Shown: positions 16,209 to 25,078, numbered from the stretch's first letter. The stretch: DNA of 64,000 nt from Vallicoccus soli (GCF_003594885.1 NZ_QZEZ01000004.1:191629-255628); one strand, 5' to 3'. Made by a program: numbers and translations. The notes: generated by a model not told the origin, from the letters alone.

Positions 16209-17228
16209 GTGCCCCGCAGCGTCCCCTCGACCGTCGTGCGCCGCACCTGGCGGCCCGCCGGCGACCACCCGCGCGGGCGCACCGTCCGCCGCGGCCTCGC
16301 CGCCGGCGCGCTCGGCACCGCCGTCCTCGACCTCGTCACCTGGAGCGACGTCGCGCTGCGCGGCCGCCCGACGAGCGAGGTGCCCGGGCGGACCGTCGAG
16401 ACGCTGCTCGACGCCGTCGGGGTCTCGCTGGGCTCCACGGGCGCCGAGCGCGACGCGCGGCGCGGCGCGGCCGGTGCCGCGGGCGGCTGGGCCGCCGGGC
16501 TCGGCGTCGCGGTCGCGGCGAGCGCCGCGCGCCGGGCCGGGCTCCGGCTGCCGGCGCCGGTCGCGGCGGTGGTGACCGGCGCCGCCGCCATGGCCGCGGC
16601 CGACGTCCCGGCCGCCGCGCTCGGGGTGACCGACCCGCGCTCCTGGTCCGCGACCGACTGGGTGGCCGACGCGGTGCCCCACCTCGCGTACGGGGTCGCC
16701 GTCACCTCCGCCCTGCGCTCGGCCGAGCGCGAGGACGCCGCCGAGCGCGGTACGACGGACCGGCGCGCCCCGGGGTCGGGCCTCGTCCTGCGCTCGCTGC
16801 TCCTCGGCGTGGCGGCGGGCGGGCGCAGCACGCTCGGCGTCGCCGCCCCGCTGCTCCTCACGCCCCGCCGGGTGGGCGGCCGGGGGCACGGCCCGCTCGG
16901 CGGCGCCCTCGCGCTGCTCGCGCTGGCCGGCGAGCTCACCGCCGACAAGCTGCCCGGCACCCCGAGCCGGCTCATGGGCCCGGCGCTCGCCGGGCGGGTG
17001 GGCGCCGGGGCGCTCGGCGGGGTGCTGCTCGCCCGCCGCGAGGGTGCCGTCGCGGTGCTGCCGGCCCTCGCCGGGGCGGCCGGCGCGCTCGCCGGGTCGT
17101 ACGCCGGCGCCAGCTGGCGCGAGGCCGCCGCGCGCCGCGTCCCCGACCTGCAGGCGGCGCTGGCCGAGGACGCGGCGGCGCTGGGCCTCGCCGCGCTGGC
17201 CGCCGGTCCCGGCCGCCGGGGGCGCTGA
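16209..17228 (+). CDS. Conserved membrane protein, C-terminal half DUF4126-like
   Basis: A 339-residue Ala/Gly-rich protein of unknown function. The N-terminal half has a helix after [19 protein letters not shown], then helices near 95-130. The C-terminal half (about 195-339) has [20 protein letters not shown] and [27 protein letters not shown], which resemble DUF4126 membrane proteins. GTG 16209 follows GGAGGAG. It is divergent from nuoD with an 86-bp gap, and two PH-domain genes follow. I do not recognise a catalytic motif. Confidence 0.7.
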   Translation: MPRSVPSTVVRRTWRPAGDHPRGRTVRRGLAAGALGTAVLDLVTWSDVALRGRPTSEVPGRTVETLLDAVGVSLGSTGAERDARRGAAGAAGGWAAGLGVAVAASAARRAGLRLPAPVAAVVTGAAAMAAADVPAAALGVTDPRSWSATDWVADAVPHLAYGVAVTSALRSAEREDAAERGTTDRRAPGSGLVLRSLLLGVAAGGRSTLGVAAPLLLTPRRVGGRGHGPLGGALALLALAGELTADKLPGTPSRLMGPALAGRVGAGALGGVLLARREGAVAVLPALAGAAGALAGSYAGASWREAAARRVPDLQAALAEDAAALGLAALAAGPGRRGR

Positions 17229-17244
17229 GCGCCGCCGGCTGGCC

Positions 17245-17250
17245 TAGCCT
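17245..17250 (+). promoter_or_regulatory. -10 hexamer TAGCCT, leaderless-type promoter
   Basis: The hexamer ends 7 nt before GTG 17258, so transcription would begin at or next to the start codon. No clear -35 is visible. Confidence 0.45.
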
Positions 17251-17257
17251 CGGGCGG

Positions 17258-17746
17258 GTGGACGAGCTGTTCGAGCCCGGCGGGGGCGAGTGGACCGGCG
17301 TCTCCGAGCGCCTCGCCGCGCTGGAGCGCCTCGTGGACGCGCTCTGGGTCCTCGGGGTCGGCGCGGTGGTCGGCGTCGTGCTCGTCCTCACCGACCAGCG
17401 CGCGTGGCTCCCCGCCGTGGGCGCCGTCGCCGCCGTCCTGCTGGCCTGGGGCTGGTGGTACGCCGGGCGCAGCCGCCGGGCCTGGGGCTACACCGAGCGC
17501 GAGCAGGACCTGCTCGTGCGCCGGGGCGTCGCGTGGCGCTCGCTGGTCGTCGTGCCCTACGGGCGCATGCAGTTCGTCGACGTCACCCGCGGACCGCTCG
17601 AGCGCGCCTTCGGCATCGCCACGGTGCAGCTGCACACCGCCGCGGCGGCCACCGACGCGCGCATCCCCGGCCTGCTGCCCGAGGAGGCGTCGCGCCTGCG
17701 CGACCGGCTCGCGCACCTCGGCGAGACCCGCACGGCCGGCCTGTGA
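17258..17746 (+). CDS. Bacterial PH (DUF304) domain membrane protein, YdbS-like
   Basis: A 162-residue protein with two adjacent helices (about 25-45 and 49-68), then a YdbS/bPH_2 domain: AWGYTEREQDLLVRRG, VVPYGRMQFVDVTRGPLERAFGIATVQLHTA and a final LRDRLAHL. The conserved Y-R-Q-V/RGPLER-G pattern is intact. Its stop overlaps the GTG of the next PH-domain gene, the usual ydbS-ydbT arrangement. In Bacillus the pair is linked to resistance to membrane-active peptides; here that role is inference. Confidence 0.88.
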   Translation: MDELFEPGGGEWTGVSERLAALERLVDALWVLGVGAVVGVVLVLTDQRAWLPAVGAVAAVLLAWGWWYAGRSRRAWGYTEREQDLLVRRGVAWRSLVVVPYGRMQFVDVTRGPLERAFGIATVQLHTAAAATDARIPGLLPEEASRLRDRLAHLGETRTAGL

Positions 17747-19224
17747 CGGACGCGGCGGGGGCAGCGGGGGGAGGGGACGGCGGGGACCCCGGGGCGCCGT
17801 ACCGCGGGCCGGGCGCCGTCGTGCTCGGCCGGCTCCACCCGCTCACCCCGGTGCTGCGCGGCTGGCGCTTCGTCGTCGCCGCGCTCGCGGTGCTCGTGCC
17901 CCAGAACGCCGACCTGCTCGGCGGCGGGCAGCGGGGCCTGCTCCGGCTCGGGACCGGCGTCGCGGTGCTGCTCCTCGTCGGCGGCGTCGCCGGGGTGCTC
18001 GCGTGGCGGTTCACCCGGTACGGCATCGACGGCGGCGACCTGCGCGTCGACTCCGGGGTGCTCTTCCGGCGCTCGCGCCGCGTGCGGCTCGACCGGCTGC
18101 AGGCGGTCGACGTCGTGCAGCCGCTGCTGGCCAGGCTGCTCGGCATGGCCGAGCTGCGGCTCGAGGTGGCGGGCGGGTCGAGCACCGAGGCGCCCCTCGC
18201 GTACCTCTCCCTCGACGACGCCCACCGCCTGCGCAACGAGCTGCTCGCCCGCGCCGCCGGCATCGAGGAGGACGCGCCCGAGGCGCCCGAGCGGCTGCTG
18301 CACGAGGTCCCCGGCGGGCGCCTGCTCGCCTCCTCGCTGCTCACCACCCCGGTGGTCGTCGGCGTCGTGCTCGTGCCGGTGGCCCTCGGCGTCGCCGCGG
18401 TCGTCGAGGGCGTGGGGTCGCTGCTGTTCCTCGCCCCCGCGCTGCTGTCCATCGCGCAGCCGCTCCTGCAGCAGTTCCTCGCGAACTTCGGCTTCACCCT
18501 CGCCGAGTCGCCCGACGGGCTGCGCCTGCGCCGCGGCCTGCTCGAGAAGCGCGCGCAGACCGTGCCCCCCGGGCGCATCCAGGCGGTGCGGGTCGTCGAG
18601 CCGTGGCTGTGGCGCCGGTTCACCGACTGGGTGCGGCTCGACGTCGACATCGCGGGGTACGGCGCCGGCCAGCAGGCCTCGTCCGCGCAGCTGCTGCCCG
18701 TCGCCCCGCGCCACGAGGTGCTCGCCCTGCTCGAGCGGGTGCTGCCGGGCGCCTCGCTGCCCGCGGTGCGGCTCGAGGGCGTCCCGCGCCGCGCGGCCTG
18801 GCTGGCGCCCCTGACCCGCCGGGTGCTCGGGGCGGGGTACGACGACCGCTACTTCGTCGCCCGCCGCGGCCTGCTCGAGCGCGAGACCGACGTCATGCCG
18901 CACGAGCGCGCCCAGAGCGTGCGGGTCACGCAGGGCCCGCTGCAGCGCCGCCTCGGCCTCGCCTCGCTCACCCTGGACACCACCCCCGGCCCCGTCACGG
19001 TCCGCGCCGAGCACCGCGACGCCCGCGAGGCCGTCGCCCTCGCCCTGCACGAGGCCGAGCTCGCCCGCCGCGCCCGCGCCGCCGCCCCGCCCGAGCGCTG
19101 GATGGCCGCCCACCCCGCCGCCCCCGTCGTCCCCCCGGCCCTCCCGGACCCGCCGGGGGACGGGCCGGGCGCGGGGCCGTCGGGTGCGGGGCAGCCGCGC
19201 GCCCCGTACCCGCCCCCTGCCTAG
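17743..19224 (+). CDS. PH (DUF304) domain membrane protein, YdbT-like
   Basis: A 493-residue partner of the preceding gene. It contains several bPH_2 repeats, each with a version of the core RRGLLEKR or DSGVLFRRSRRVRLDRLQAVDVVQPLLARLLG, separated by membrane segments around 30-90 and 185-240. The last repeat holds YFVARRGLLERETDVMPHERAQSVRVTQGPLQRRLGL. A Pro-rich disordered tail follows (from about 455). GTG 17743 overlaps the upstream stop by 4 bases. It ends at a 22-bp repeat array. Confidence 0.87.
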   Translation: MTDAAGAAGGGDGGDPGAPYRGPGAVVLGRLHPLTPVLRGWRFVVAALAVLVPQNADLLGGGQRGLLRLGTGVAVLLLVGGVAGVLAWRFTRYGIDGGDLRVDSGVLFRRSRRVRLDRLQAVDVVQPLLARLLGMAELRLEVAGGSSTEAPLAYLSLDDAHRLRNELLARAAGIEEDAPEAPERLLHEVPGGRLLASSLLTTPVVVGVVLVPVALGVAAVVEGVGSLLFLAPALLSIAQPLLQQFLANFGFTLAESPDGLRLRRGLLEKRAQTVPPGRIQAVRVVEPWLWRRFTDWVRLDVDIAGYGAGQQASSAQLLPVAPRHEVLALLERVLPGASLPAVRLEGVPRRAAWLAPLTRRVLGAGYDDRYFVARRGLLERETDVMPHERAQSVRVTQGPLQRRLGLASLTLDTTPGPVTVRAEHRDAREAVALALHEAELARRARAAAPPERWMAAHPAAPVVPPALPDPPGDGPGAGPSGAGQPRAPYPPPA

Positions 19225-19236
19225 CCGCCGCACCCC

Positions 19237-19339
19237 GGCCGCGATCATGCAGCTCCCTGGCCGCGACCATGCAGCCCGCCGGCCGCGATCATGCAGCCCC
19301 AGGCCGGGGTCGTGCAGCGGCCCGGCGCCGACGACGCAG
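19237..19339. repeat. Left 22-bp repeat array (five units)
   Basis: Five units of GGCCGCGATCATGCAG or a variant begin at 19237, 19259, 19281, 19302 and 19324, a spacing of 21-22 bp (two helical turns). Units 1 and 3 are identical; 2, 4 and 5 carry substitutions. Each intact unit has the GATC core within a TGATCA-like centre. The array sits between convergent stop codons and is the inverted counterpart of the array at 19959-20062. Confidence 0.85.
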
Positions 19340-19358
19340 GTCCACGGCGCGCGCTGCG

Positions 19359-19928
19359 TCAGCCGGCGAGCCAGGTCCGCAGCCGGTCGGCCAGCTCGAC
19401 GGCGGCCGCGGGCGGGTCTCCGCGCAGCAGCGGCGCGGAGAACGTCCCGCGCCGGGTGCGCAGCCGTACGCGCAGCCGCGGCTCCTCCTCGGGCCCCAGG
19501 CCGGGTCCCGGCTCGCCGCCCGGCTCGAGGTCGACCTCCAGCACGTCCACGGGGTCGACGAGTCCGGTGAGCGCGGCGTCGACGACCCGCCAGCGGACCT
19601 CCGGCACGGGGTCGGGGTCGGCGTCGGGCACGACCTCGTGCGCCAGGAGCCACGTGGCGCGGGACACCGCTTCCTCGCGCCCCGACGGCAGCTCGGCGCC
19701 GAGCTCGGCGAGCGCGCCGGGCAGCCGTCGTCGCAGGCGGGTACGCGCCTCGGCGCGGGTCAGCGCCGCCAGGGCCGCGACCGCCTCGCCGTCCCAGCCG
19801 GCGAGCAGCGCCTCCACCGCGGCGTCCACGACCTGCGGCGCGCGACGCTGGTCGAGCACCCACAGCGCCGCGAGCAGCACGACCCGGTCGCGCGCGGCGG
19901 CGCGGCGGGTCGGCGACGGCTCGGGCAC
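19359..19928 (-). CDS. Hypothetical protein bracketed by inverted repeat arrays
   Basis: A 189-residue protein I do not recognise. The first half is Arg/Ala-rich and helical (RRAAARDRVVLLAALWVLDQ, VDAAVEALLAGWDGEAVAALAAL). The second half is acidic with probable beta strands (VDVLEVDLE, RLRVRLRTRRGTF) and ends LADRLRTWLAG. There is no signal peptide or membrane segment. GTG 19928 lies 8 nt downstream of a CAGGAT -10-like hexamer, so its message may be leaderless. Base composition matches its neighbours. It lies alone between two mirror-image repeat arrays, which makes it a possible movable or invertible unit. Confidence 0.65.
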   Translation of the reverse strand: MPEPSPTRRAAARDRVVLLAALWVLDQRRAPQVVDAAVEALLAGWDGEAVAALAALTRAEARTRLRRRLPGALAELGAELPSGREEAVSRATWLLAHEVVPDADPDPVPEVRWRVVDAALTGLVDPVDVLEVDLEPGGEPGPGLGPEEEPRLRVRLRTRRGTFSAPLLRGDPPAAAVELADRLRTWLAG

Positions 19929-19958
19929 GCACCCGATCCTGCCGCACCGCCGAGAGCC

Positions 19959-20062
19959 GCATGATCGCGGCCGGAGGGCTGCATGATCAGCGCCGGGGAG
20001 GCGCATGATCGGCGCCGGGGAGGCGCGTGGTCGCGGCCGGGGAGCCGCATGATCGGCGGCGG
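19959..20062. repeat. Right 22-bp repeat array (five units, inverted relative to the left array)
   Basis: Five units of GCATGATCGCGGCCGG or a variant start at 19959, 19981, 20003, 20025 and 20047, exactly 22 bp apart. They are the reverse complement of the left array units. The array fills most of the 154-bp gap between two divergent genes, so it lies over or next to both promoters. Confidence 0.87.
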
Positions 20063-20082
20063 GGGCGTGGCAGGGTCGCGGC

Positions 20083-21153
20083 GTGAGCGACCTCGACGCC
20101 CTGCGCACGCCCTGCCCGCTGCTCGACGTCGACGTCCTCGACGCCAACCTGCGCCGCGCGGCCGACCTCGCCGCGCGCCTCGGCGTGGTGCTGCGCCCGC
20201 ACGCCAAGACGCACAAGTGCGTGCAGGTCGCGCGGCGCCAGCTCGCGGCCGGCGCCGTGGGCCTCACGGTCGCGACGACCGCGGAGGCGGAGGCCTTCGC
20301 CGCGGGCGGCGCGACGGACCTCTTCGTCGCGTACCCGCTGTGGGTCGACGCGGACCGGGGCCGGCGCCTGCGCGCCCTCGCCGAGCGGACGGCGCTGCGC
20401 GTCGGCGTCGACTCGGCCGAGGGCGCCGCGGCGCTGGCGCGCCACGCGGGCGGTGCGGCCGAGGTGCTCGTCGAGGTCGACAGCGGGCACCACCGCACGG
20501 GCGTACGGCCCGAGGAGGCCGGCGCCGTCGCCACGGCGGCGGCCCGCGCCGGGCTCCGGGTGCGCGGCGTGTTCACGTTCCCGGGGCACGCGTACGGCCC
20601 GGGCCTGGCGTCGCCCGTCGCCGGTCAGGAGGCCGCGGCGCTCGCCGCGGCGGCGGCGGCCGTGCGCGCGGCGGGTCACGAGGTCGACGTGGTGAGCGGC
20701 GGCTCGACCCCGACGCTCGGGTCGACGCAGGGGGGACCGGCGACGGAGCTGCGCCCGGGGGTGTACGCGCTCAACGACGCCCAGCAGCTCGAGCTGGGCA
20801 CCTGCGGGGCCGGCGACCTCGCGCTGACCGTGCTCGCGATGGTGGTGAGCCGGCGCCCGGGCACCGTGGTCCTCGACGCCGGCAGCAAGGTCCTCGGCGC
20901 CGACCGGCCGGCCTGGACCACCGGCTGGGGGCGCCTGCCCGCGGTGCCGGGCGCGCGGGTGACCGCCCTGTCCGAGCACCACGCGACCGTCGCCCTGCCG
21001 GAGGGCGCCGCGGTGCCCGCCCTCGGCGCGCGGCTGCGGGTGGCGCCGAACCACGTCTGCACCGCGGTGAACCTCGCGGACGAGCTCGTCGCGGTGCGCG
21101 GGGACGCGGTCGTGGACCGCTGGCGGGTCGACGCCCGGGGTGCGAACACCTGA
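20083..21153 (+). CDS. D-serine dehydratase-like / D-threonine aldolase-type PLP enzyme
   Basis: A 356-residue fold-type III PLP enzyme (alanine racemase-like N-terminal barrel plus D-serine dehydratase-like C-terminal domain). The PLP lysine is in RPHAKTHK (Lys42). EVDSGHHRTGV and VSGGSTPT fit the phosphate-binding region. The C-terminal SEHHATV and NHVC supply the His and Cys that bind a metal ion in D-serine dehydratases. It may deaminate D-serine or cleave D-threonine or a related beta-hydroxy D-amino acid. GTG 20083 lies 6 nt after a CAGGGT -10-like hexamer. It is divergent from the unknown gene across the right repeat array. Confidence 0.85.
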   Translation: MSDLDALRTPCPLLDVDVLDANLRRAADLAARLGVVLRPHAKTHKCVQVARRQLAAGAVGLTVATTAEAEAFAAGGATDLFVAYPLWVDADRGRRLRALAERTALRVGVDSAEGAAALARHAGGAAEVLVEVDSGHHRTGVRPEEAGAVATAAARAGLRVRGVFTFPGHAYGPGLASPVAGQEAAALAAAAAAVRAAGHEVDVVSGGSTPTLGSTQGGPATELRPGVYALNDAQQLELGTCGAGDLALTVLAMVVSRRPGTVVLDAGSKVLGADRPAWTTGWGRLPAVPGARVTALSEHHATVALPEGAAVPALGARLRVAPNHVCTAVNLADELVAVRGDAVVDRWRVDARGANT

Positions 21154-21196
21154 CCTCCGCCACCCGCGCACGATCGCCGCAGGGGGTGGGGGGTCA
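21151..21196. terminator. Bidirectional hairpin with both stop codons at its base
   Basis: TGACCTC (21151-21157) and CCACCC (21160-21165) pair with GGGTGG-GGGGTCA (21184-21196), leaving a 2-nt bulge and one G-T pair. The outermost bases are the TGA of the plus-strand gene and the TCA (stop) of the minus-strand methyltransferase gene. Confidence 0.55.
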
Positions 21197-22126
21197 GCGG
21201 GCCTGCTCGAGCCAGCCGAAGCCGCCGAGGCCGGCGGGGTCGGTGAGCTCGGCCGCCTCGGAGGCGGCGGCGAGGGCGCGGACGTACGCGAGGGGGTCGG
21301 TGCGGGCGAGCCCCGGTTCGGGCCGGTCCCCGCGCACGCCGAGCCCCCGCAGCGCCTCGCGCTGGGTCACGCGCCGCAGCGTCCGCGCCCCGGCCGCCTC
21401 GCCGGCGGCGGCGACGGCGTCGAGGGCGACGTGCGCGGTGACGTCGCAGCTGCCGTCCGGCACGGGCGGCACCTGGCGCCCGCCGCGCCAGCCGGCGAGG
21501 GTGCCGCGGGGGAGCGCGGCGCGCTCCGCCGGCCCGTGGGCGTAGTCGACCGCGACGGCGACCGAGCCGTCGAGCCTGCGGACGAGGTCCGCCCAGGCCT
21601 CGTCGCGGGTGCGGCCGACCTCCGCGCGCCCGCCGTCGGGCCCGGGCGGCCACCAGCGCGCGAGCCACGCGGCGTCCGCCCCGCCGACCGGCCCCGCGAG
21701 CTCCTCCGTGCCGTCCTCGCCGACGAGCACGAGGTGCCAGCGCCCGCCGCGGGCCTCGACGACCTCGCACGGGACGTCGTCGAGCCACTCGTTGGCGACG
21801 ACGAGGACCCCGGCGAGCCGCTCGGGCAGCGCGTCCGACCAGGCGCCGGGCACGCCGGCCGGCCGGGGGACGACGTCCACGCCGAGCAGGTGGAGCCCGG
21901 GGTCCGCGGCCGCGAGCACGCGCAGCAGCTCCCCGCGGCCGGCTCCGACGTCGACGACGCCGCGCAGGCCGTGCGCGCGGGCGAGCCCGGCGAGGGCCCG
22001 CCCGAAGAGCGGGGAGGCGTGCACGGAGGTGCGGAAGTGCGCGGCCGGGCCCTCGGGGGAGCGGTAGAAGCCGCCCGGGCCGTACAGCGCGCGGGCGGTC
22101 GCCTCCCGCCAGCCGGTGCGCCGCAC
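21194..22126 (-). CDS. SAM-dependent methyltransferase, MidA/NDUFAF7 family
   Basis: A 310-residue class I methyltransferase. [19 protein letters not shown] followed by [15 protein letters not shown] (SAM-binding motif I) and [16 protein letters not shown] is the pattern of the MidA/NDUFAF7 (PF02636) family. VAVDYAHG and [25 protein letters not shown] also fit. Mitochondrial NDUFAF7 dimethylates an Arg of NDUFS2, the NuoD homologue, and an isolated NuoD gene lies 5 kb away. GTG 22126 lies 7 nt after a TAGCGT hexamer, so it probably has its own leaderless promoter. Confidence 0.83.
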   Translation of the reverse strand: MRRTGWREATARALYGPGGFYRSPEGPAAHFRTSVHASPLFGRALAGLARAHGLRGVVDVGAGRGELLRVLAAADPGLHLLGVDVVPRPAGVPGAWSDALPERLAGVLVVANEWLDDVPCEVVEARGGRWHLVLVGEDGTEELAGPVGGADAAWLARWWPPGPDGGRAEVGRTRDEAWADLVRRLDGSVAVAVDYAHGPAERAALPRGTLAGWRGGRQVPPVPDGSCDVTAHVALDAVAAAGEAAGARTLRRVTQREALRGLGVRGDRPEPGLARTDPLAYVRALAAASEAAELTDPAGLGGFGWLEQAR

Positions 22127-22133
22127 CGGGGCG

Positions 22134-22139
22134 ACGCTA
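22134..22139 (-). promoter_or_regulatory. -10 hexamer TAGCGT, leaderless-type promoter
   Basis: Complement of ACGCTA, 7 nt before the GTG of the methyltransferase gene on the minus strand. It lies between that gene and the small gene ending at 22150. Confidence 0.45.
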
Positions 22140-22149
22140 GTCCCGCGCG

Positions 22150-22365
22150 TCAGTCCCGCGCGTCGGTGGCCGTCGGGGACCCGCCCGCCTGGACCTCCGC
22201 GTCGACCCGCTCCGGGTCGTCGACGCCGAACGAGGGCGTGCCGGTGTAGTGGTCCGGCCGGTCCGGGTCGCGCGGGCCGTCCTCCTGCTCCGGCTGGTAG
22301 CCCGGCGTCGTCGCGCCCACCGGCTGCTGGGCCCGGCGGAGGTCCTCGGGGGTCTGCTCGCTCAC
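22150..22365 (-). CDS. Small hydrophilic protein of unknown function
   Basis: A 71-residue, highly polar protein ([17 protein letters not shown] at the start, then [19 protein letters not shown]) rich in Pro, Asp, Glu and Gln, with no hydrophobic core; probably disordered. GTG 22365 is the only reasonable start. Codon use is typical of the genome, which favours a real gene. It lies just upstream of the methyltransferase gene on the same strand and may share transcription with it. No family recognised. Confidence 0.55.
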   Translation of the reverse strand: MSEQTPEDLRRAQQPVGATTPGYQPEQEDGPRDPDRPDHYTGTPSFGVDDPERVDAEVQAGGSPTATDARD

Positions 22366-22502
22366 GCGCCCCCGCCTACCCCCGCGGCGCGGTCCCCACC
22401 CCCGGGCGCGAGGTGCGGGCGGCGGCCCCGCCGCCCCGGTCGTACGCTGACCGCCGGTCGCCCGCCTCCCGCGGGCGCGGTCGCGGAGCTCGGGGGCGGA
22501 CG

Positions 22503-23396
22503 GTGGACACGACGCAGCGGCCCGGCCGCCTCGCCGTCGGCGTCGTCGGCGCGGGCCGGGTCGGCACGGCCCTCGGGGCGGCCCTGACCACGGCCGGGCA
22601 CCGGGTGGTCGCGGCGAGCGGGGTGTCCGACGCCTCGCGCCGGCGGGCCGAGCGGCTGCTGCCGGACGTGCCGCTGCTCCCGGTCGACGAGGTCGTCGCC
22701 GCGGCCGAGCTGGTGCTGCTGGCCGTGCCGGAGGAGGCGCTGCCCGGGCTCGTCGCGGGCCTCGCCGCGACCGGGGCGGTGCGCCGCGGCCAGCTCGTCG
22801 CGCACACCAGCGGGCGCTACGGCGCCGCCGTCCTCGACCCGGCGACCGCCGCGGGCGCGCTGCCCCTCGCCCTGCACCCCGTCATGGCCTTCACGGGCAC
22901 GCCGACCGACGTCGCGCGCCTGGCCGGCTGCTCGTTCGGCATCACCGCGCCCGAGCCGCTGCGCCCCGTCGCCGAGGCGCTCGTCGTGGAGATGGGCGGC
23001 GAGCCGCAGTGGGTCGAGGAGGAGCAGCGCCCGCTCTACCACGCCGCCCTGTCGCACGGCGCCGACCACCTGGTGGCCCTCGTCGCCGAGAGCATGGACC
23101 TGCTGCGCCGCTCCGGCGTCACCGAGCCGGGTCGCATGCTCGGCCCGCTCCTCGGCGCCGCGCTCGACGGCGCGCTGCGCTCGGGCGACGCCGCGCTCGG
23201 CGGCCCGGCCGCCCGCGGCGACGCCGGCACGGTGGCCGCGCACGTCGAGCGGCTGGCCCGCGTCTCGCCGCAGAGCGTCGCCTCGTACGCCGCCATGGCG
23301 CGCCTCACCGCGGTCCGGGCGCTGGGCGCGGGCCGCCTGCGCCCCGGCGACGCGGAGGCCCTGCTCGACGTGCTCGCCGGCGGGGGCCGGGCGTGA
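22503..23396 (+). CDS. Rossmann-like and DUF2520 domain-containing protein
   Basis: A 297-residue protein resembling an NADP-dependent 2-hydroxy acid or ketopantoate-type dehydrogenase. GVVGAGRVGTALGAAL (about 13-28) is the dinucleotide-binding loop; LHPVMAFTG and YHAALSHGADHLVALV are DUF2520 motifs. In many actinobacteria this gene directly precedes panC, and a role in pantothenate synthesis has been suggested from that context. Here panC is missing and nadB follows, with a 4-base overlap. A candidate -10 TACGCT lies at 22443-22448. Confidence 0.85.
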   Translation: MDTTQRPGRLAVGVVGAGRVGTALGAALTTAGHRVVAASGVSDASRRRAERLLPDVPLLPVDEVVAAAELVLLAVPEEALPGLVAGLAATGAVRRGQLVAHTSGRYGAAVLDPATAAGALPLALHPVMAFTGTPTDVARLAGCSFGITAPEPLRPVAEALVVEMGGEPQWVEEEQRPLYHAALSHGADHLVALVAESMDLLRRSGVTEPGRMLGPLLGAALDGALRSGDAALGGPAARGDAGTVAAHVERLARVSPQSVASYAAMARLTAVRALGAGRLRPGDAEALLDVLAGGGRA

Positions 23397-25078
23397 GCGG
23401 TGCGCTCCCGGGGCGCCTGCGCGCCCCGGACGCGGGCTGGCGCGCGGCGTACGACGTCGTCGTGGTCGGCTCCGGGATCGCCGGCCTGACGGCGGCGCTG
23501 CGGGCCCGCGCGGCGGGGCTGACCGTCGCGCTGGTGACCAAGACCTACCTCGACGCGGGCTCGACGCGGTGGGCGCAGGGCGGGATCGCCGCGGCGCTCG
23601 ACCCCGAGGACAGCCCCGAGGAGCACCTGCGCGACACGCTCGTGGCCGGCGTCGGGGTCTGCGACGAGGCGGCCGTGCGCGCGCTCGTGACCGAGGGCCC
23701 GGGCCGGGTGCGCGACCTCGTGGCGCTGGGGGCCCGCTTCGACCGGGCGCCCGGCGGCGGCATCGCCCTGACCCGCGAGGGCGGGCACCACCGCGACCGC
23801 ATCGCCCACGCCGGGGGCGACGCCACCGGGCTGGAGATCGAGCGCGCGCTCATCGCGGCCGTGCGGCGCGACCCGGGCGTGGAGGTCATGGAGCACGCGC
23901 TCGTGCTCGACCTGCTCCTCGACGCGGCCGGGCGGGTCTGCGGGACGACGCTGCACGTCATCGGCGAGGGCCGCCGCGACGGGGTCGGCGCGATCCTCGC
24001 CCGCGCCGTGGTGCTCTCCACCGGGGGCCTCGGCCAGGTGTACGCCTCCACCACCAACCCGTCGGTCTCGACCGGCGACGGGGTCGCCGTCGCCCTGCGC
24101 GCCGGCGCCGCCGTCGCCGACCTGGAGTTCGTGCAGTTCCACCCGACGGTCCTGTGGCTGGGCGGGACGTCCCGCGGCCAGCAGCCGCTGGTGTCCGAGG
24201 CCGTACGGGGGGAGGGCGCCGTCCTGCTCGACCCCGCCGGCCGCCGGCTCATGGCGGGCGTGCACCCGCTCGAGGACCTCGCGCCGCGCGACGTGGTCGC
24301 GAAGGCGATCGTGCGGGCGATGCGCGAGCACGGCACCGACCACGTCTGGCTCGACGGGCGGGCGTTCGGCGAGGACACCTGGCGCAAGCGCTTCCCGACG
24401 ATCCTCGCGTCCTGCCGCGAGCACGGGGTCGACCCGGTGCACGACCTCGTCCCGGTGTCGCCCGCCTGCCACTACGCGAGCGGCGGGGTGCGCACCGACC
24501 TGCGGGGCCGCACCGACGTGCCGGGGCTGTGGGCCTGCGGCGAGGTGGCGTGCACGGGCGTGCACGGGGCGAACCGGCTCGCGTCCAACAGCCTGCTCGA
24601 GGGCCTCGTGTTCGCGCACCGCATCGGCGACGACCTCGCCGCCGGCCTGCCGCCGCAGGGCGAGCCGGTCGAGGACCGGCGCCCGTCCGGGCTGGTCCAG
24701 CCGGGTGCACGGGCAGCGCTGCAGCAGGCGATGACCGCCGGGGCGGGCGTGCTGCGCTCGGCGGAGGGCCTGGCCCGGGCCCGTACCGCCCTCGACGCCC
24801 TCGCGCTCCTGCCGGCCGCCGGGCCCTGCACCGAGGCGTGGGAGGCGACCAACCTCCTCACGGTGTCGACCGCCCTCGTCTCCGCCGCCGCGCAGCGCGA
24901 GGAGACCCGTGGCGCGCACTGGCGCGAGGACCACCCCGCCCGCGACGACGAGCGGTGGGCGGGGCACCTCGTGACCCGCCTCGTCGACGGCGAGGCCGTC
25001 ACCGCCTTCGCACCGGCCCCCGTCACCGACGGGCCCGGCCTCACCGGCTCCACGCACCGCCCCGGGGGACCCGCATGA
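23393..25078 (+). CDS. nadB: L-aspartate oxidase
   Basis: A 561-residue FAD enzyme that oxidises L-aspartate to iminoaspartate, first step of de novo NAD synthesis. The FAD-binding VVVVGSGIAGLTAAL is at 22-36. Active-site segments RWAQGGIAAAL, EFVQFHPTVLWL, GGVRTDLRGRT and CGEVACTGVHGANRLASNSLLE are intact and distinguish it from succinate dehydrogenase. It starts with GTG overlapping the DUF2520 stop and its own stop overlaps nadC. The quinolinate synthase gene nadA is not in the window. Confidence 0.95.
   Translation: MSGALPGRLRAPDAGWRAAYDVVVVGSGIAGLTAALRARAAGLTVALVTKTYLDAGSTRWAQGGIAAALDPEDSPEEHLRDTLVAGVGVCDEAAVRALVTEGPGRVRDLVALGARFDRAPGGGIALTREGGHHRDRIAHAGGDATGLEIERALIAAVRRDPGVEVMEHALVLDLLLDAAGRVCGTTLHVIGEGRRDGVGAILARAVVLSTGGLGQVYASTTNPSVSTGDGVAVALRAGAAVADLEFVQFHPTVLWLGGTSRGQQPLVSEAVRGEGAVLLDPAGRRLMAGVHPLEDLAPRDVVAKAIVRAMREHGTDHVWLDGRAFGEDTWRKRFPTILASCREHGVDPVHDLVPVSPACHYASGGVRTDLRGRTDVPGLWACGEVACTGVHGANRLASNSLLEGLVFAHRIGDDLAAGLPPQGEPVEDRRPSGLVQPGARAALQQAMTAGAGVLRSAEGLARARTALDALALLPAAGPCTEAWEATNLLTVSTALVSAAAQREETRGAHWREDHPARDDERWAGHLVTRLVDGEAVTAFAPAPVTDGPGLTGSTHRPGGPA

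Noticed and set aside
12620..17716. A 1698-codon open frame on the minus strand and similarly long frames on the plus strand over the Mrp/NuoD region
   Set aside because: They are out-of-frame shadows of real GC-rich genes; residues are Arg/Ala/Pro/Gly-rich without domains, and each overlaps a gene with clear family motifs.
19237..20062. The 22-bp arrays as CRISPR
   Set aside because: Units are about 16 bp with only about 6 bp between them, there are no spacers of 30 bp or more, and no cas gene is nearby.
23009..23392. A panC remnant between the DUF2520 gene and nadB
   Set aside because: The DUF2520 frame runs to within 4 bases of nadB; the alternative frame before nadB is a low-complexity shadow with no PanC motif.
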